A stretch of 8,197 nt of DNA from NCBI GenBank assembly GCA_934098435.1, contig CAKOOV010000020.1, positions 1 through 8,197 of the forward strand, read 5' to 3'. This document shows, piece after piece, positions 6,305 to 8,197 of this stretch (positions are counted from its first letter, which is position 1; the number at the start of each line of letters is the position of its first letter). The notes beneath the pieces were generated by a model. That model was not told the DNA's origin, made no database searches, and worked only from the letters and a program-made list of their open reading frames with translations. The stretch is from an uncultured Bacilli bacterium (GTDB lineage Bacteria; Bacillota_I; Bacilli_A; RF39; UBA660). Both the position numbers and the translations under genes were made by a program.

Positions 6305-6333
6305 ATTATATCATATAGCAAAAAAATAAGCAA
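6305..6333 (-). promoter_or_regulatory. Promoter of the kinase-like gene
   Basis: On the - strand, TTGCTT (6333-6328) and TATAAT (6310-6305) are separated by exactly 17 bases, with TG one base before the -10 box (extended -10). The start codon follows 22 bases beyond the -10 box. A 6-bp inverted repeat, CTATAT/ATATAG (6301-6306/6313-6318), surrounds the -10 box and might be an operator, or chance in AT-rich DNA. No terminator was seen between the PBP stop codon and this promoter, so read-through from pbp is also likely. Confidence 0.65.
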
Positions 6334-6337
6334 ATTA

Positions 6338-8197
6338 CTATCCTAAATACAACCTAACAATTTCCCCTTCAGCTATTCTACTATCATAACTAGGAGATTG
6401 ATTAATAACAACATCTCCACTACCACTATATTCAACAGAAAAATTTTTAAGCATCGATGTGGCCTCTTTTTTACTTTTACCAACAACATTTGGAACAGTA
6501 TAATACTTTTTATCGTACCATTGATATTTCTTTTCTGTACCACCATCCTGTTTTTCAATATTAAGACTTGTAATAGCATCTTCCATAATATTTTTAACAA
6601 TAGGAGCACTAACAGTACCACCATATTGCGTAACACCCTTAGGATTATCAATTGCCAAATATATAATAACTCTAGGTTCATTAGCAGGTAAAAAACCAAT
6701 AAAAGAAACTATATAATTACCTTGCATATAAATACCATTATTAACCTTTTGTGCAGTACCAGTTTTACCACCAACTCTATAACCATCAATATAAGCATTA
6801 CGACCAGTACCAAGAGAAACAACTGATTCTAAAGTCATTCTAACCTTTTCACTAGTATCTTTAGTAACAATATTATCTCTAACAACAGTAGGTTTAACCT
6901 CTTTAATAATTTGACCAGTTTCATGATAAGCCACTCTTTTAACAATATATGGCTTATATAAAGTTCCACCATTAATTGCCGCAGAAACCGCTACTACTTG
7001 TTGTAAAGCAGTAACACTAACTCCCTGTCCAAAAGCAGTTGTAGCAAGTTCAACAGGTCCAACTTTATCTAAAGAAAACAAAATACCAGTGGCCTCACCA
7101 TTCAAATCAATACCAGTCTTCTTACCATAACCAAATTTATTAATATAATCAAATAACGTTTCTTTTCCCAATCTATTACCAAGCTCAACAAACCCGGGAT
7201 TACAAGAATTTTGCACAACTTCAAGAAAAGTTTGACTACCATGACCACCATGTTTCCAACATTTAATCCTAGCACCATCAACATTAACACTACCGCCATC
7301 ATAAAAAGTATCTTTAAGTAAATCAACTTTTTCTTCATTAACAGCAGCACTCAAAGTAAGAATTTTAAACGTACTACCAGGTTCATAACTAGCCCATATA
7401 GCCATATTTCTATTAATAGTCTCAGTATTATAATTTTTATAACTATTAGGATTAAAATTAGGTCTAGAACTCATACCTAAAATCTCTCCAGTATTAGGAT
7501 CCATAGCAATAGCCCAAGCACCATCAGGATTATATTTTAAAACAACATTATCAAGTTCTCTTTCAATAGAAGATTGAATACCATAATCAACAGTAAGATA
7601 AATATCAAGACCATCCTCAGGTTCAACATAAACCGAATTTCTTTCTAAATTATTACCTTTAGCATCCGAAAAATACTGAATAGAACCATATTCACCAGTT
7701 AATATATCATCATATTCCAGTTCCAATCCACTAAGCCCCTGATTGTCAATACCAACATAACCCAAAACATGTGATAACATCTCATTATGAGGATAATATC
7801 TCTTAGACTCCTTAAGTAAATAAACACCATCAAAATGTAAATTTTCTATTTTATCAGCTATTTCATAAGATAACCTTCTACCTTCAGGATGAACTCTCTC
7901 CATCATAGATTTTTTATATAAATGTTCTTCTATCCTACTCTTAGGAACATCAAGAATCTCACTAATTTTTTCAGCAACCAAATCCTTATTCTTAATCTGA
8001 TTAGGAATAAAAACTAAAGAAGTAGTAGTAAGATTACTAGCTATAGCCTCACCATCAACAGTATAAATGTTTCCTCTATCAGCTTCAATAGGTAAATTTC
8101 TACTCCAAAGTCCACTAGCTAAACTATTAAGTTTTTTATAATCAATAACTTCTATATAAAATACTTTAGCTATTATTATAATAAATATAAATAAAAC
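6338..8197 (-). CDS. pbpB: Class B penicillin-binding protein with C-terminal PASTA domain (PbpB/FtsI/SpoVD type), 5' end cut off by window
   Basis: A D,D-transpeptidase that cross-links septal peptidoglycan on the outer face of the membrane. 619 residues are visible; the frame is open through 8197, so the N-terminus lies outside. A TTG at 7981 is internal and not the start, because conserved sequence continues before it. Visible order: end of the membrane anchor (VLFIFIIIIAKVFYI, 1-15), pedestal/dimerisation motif RGNIYTVDG (41-49), and the transpeptidase domain with SxxK STFK (275-278, nucleophile S275), SxN as SCN (331-333) and KTGTAQ (478-483). One PASTA domain follows (about 567-619, from YTVPNVVGKSKKEA), which is typical of PbpB/SpoVD of Firmicutes and absent from Gram-negative FtsI. 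This is the expected partner of the FtsW encoded at 3160. The kinase-like gene and mraY lie downstream on the same strand. The ribosome binding site is not in the window. Vegetative and sporulation forms cannot be told apart. Confidence 0.93.
   Translation of the reverse strand, partial: VLFIFIIIIAKVFYIEVIDYKKLNSLASGLWSRNLPIEADRGNIYTVDGEAIASNLTTTSLVFIPNQIKNKDLVAEKISEILDVPKSRIEEHLYKKSMMERVHPEGRRLSYEIADKIENLHFDGVYLLKESKRYYPHNEMLSHVLGYVGIDNQGLSGLELEYDDILTGEYGSIQYFSDAKGNNLERNSVYVEPEDGLDIYLTVDYGIQSSIERELDNVVLKYNPDGAWAIAMDPNTGEILGMSSRPNFNPNSYKNYNTETINRNMAIWASYEPGSTFKILTLSAAVNEEKVDLLKDTFYDGGSVNVDGARIKCWKHGGHGSQTFLEVVQNSCNPGFVELGNRLGKETLFDYINKFGYGKKTGIDLNGEATGILFSLDKVGPVELATTAFGQGVSVTALQQVVAVSAAINGGTLYKPYIVKRVAYHETGQIIKEVKPTVVRDNIVTKDTSEKVRMTLESVVSLGTGRNAYIDGYRVGGKTGTAQKVNNGIYMQGNYIVSFIGFLPANEPRVIIYLAIDNPKGVTQYGGTVSAPIVKNIMEDAITSLNIEKQDGGTEKKYQWYDKKYYTVPNVVGKSKKEATSMLKNFSVEYSGSGDVVINQSPSYDSRIAEGEIVRLYLG

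Noticed and set aside
7102..7350. Open frames within the PBP gene (also 6373-6699 and 6398-6691)
   Set aside because: They overlap the transpeptidase and PASTA coding sequence in other frames, have low-complexity hydrophobic translations and lack convincing ribosome binding sites.
7979..7981. TTG at 7981 as start of the PBP
   Set aside because: Codons before it continue the conserved anchor and RGNIYTVDG pedestal sequence up to the window edge, so the gene is partial and not short.

Overview
The window is a stretch of very AT-rich bacterial chromosome. The gene content points to a wall-building, low-GC Firmicute (Bacilli side, such as the uncultured gut lineages near Erysipelotrichales/RF39). 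Support comes from B. subtilis-type CsaA, an FtsW with SpoVE-like motifs, a PASTA-tailed class B penicillin-binding protein, strong GGAGG-type ribosome binding sites and one TTG start. Tryptophan is written TGG in every gene, and the one TGA present (end of the substrate-binding protein) sits where the protein should stop. The standard bacterial code therefore fits and the Mycoplasma code does not. The lineage is an inference from gene content, not a proof.

Left part (+ strand, 1-3122): a complete tRNA-Arg(ACG) with encoded CCA and its own terminator; csaA, a small tRNA-binding OB-fold protein or chaperone, ending in a hairpin; then a three-gene ABC importer (substrate-binding protein, ATPase, permease) of the SsuABC/TauABC/ThiXYZ class. 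The importer genes overlap each other and end in a long hairpin that starts inside the last gene. The imported substrate cannot be read from the sequence.

Middle (3160-4336): an ftsW-type SEDS glycosyltransferase gene on the + strand with a TTG start. It converges on mraY, and the gap holds two terminator-like hairpins plus a third AT-rich hairpin.

Right part (- strand, 8197-4335, read right to left): the 3' nine-tenths or so of a division-type transpeptidase (PbpB/FtsI/SpoVD, one PASTA domain), then a 284-residue stand-alone protein with a kinase-like fold, then mraY. The kinase-like gene and mraY each have an extended -10 promoter sharing an identical 12-base core. Lipid I synthesis (MraY), glycan polymerisation (FtsW) and cross-linking (PBP) are consecutive steps of septal peptidoglycan synthesis, so this is a rearranged division and cell-wall (dcw) cluster: ftsW is flipped to face mraY, murE/murD are absent between pbp and mraY, and an unrecognised kinase-like gene sits there instead. 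That gene is the most interesting item. The other genes are recognisable family members. No CRISPR array, insertion sequence or phage gene was seen, and no gap between genes exceeds about 110 bases.
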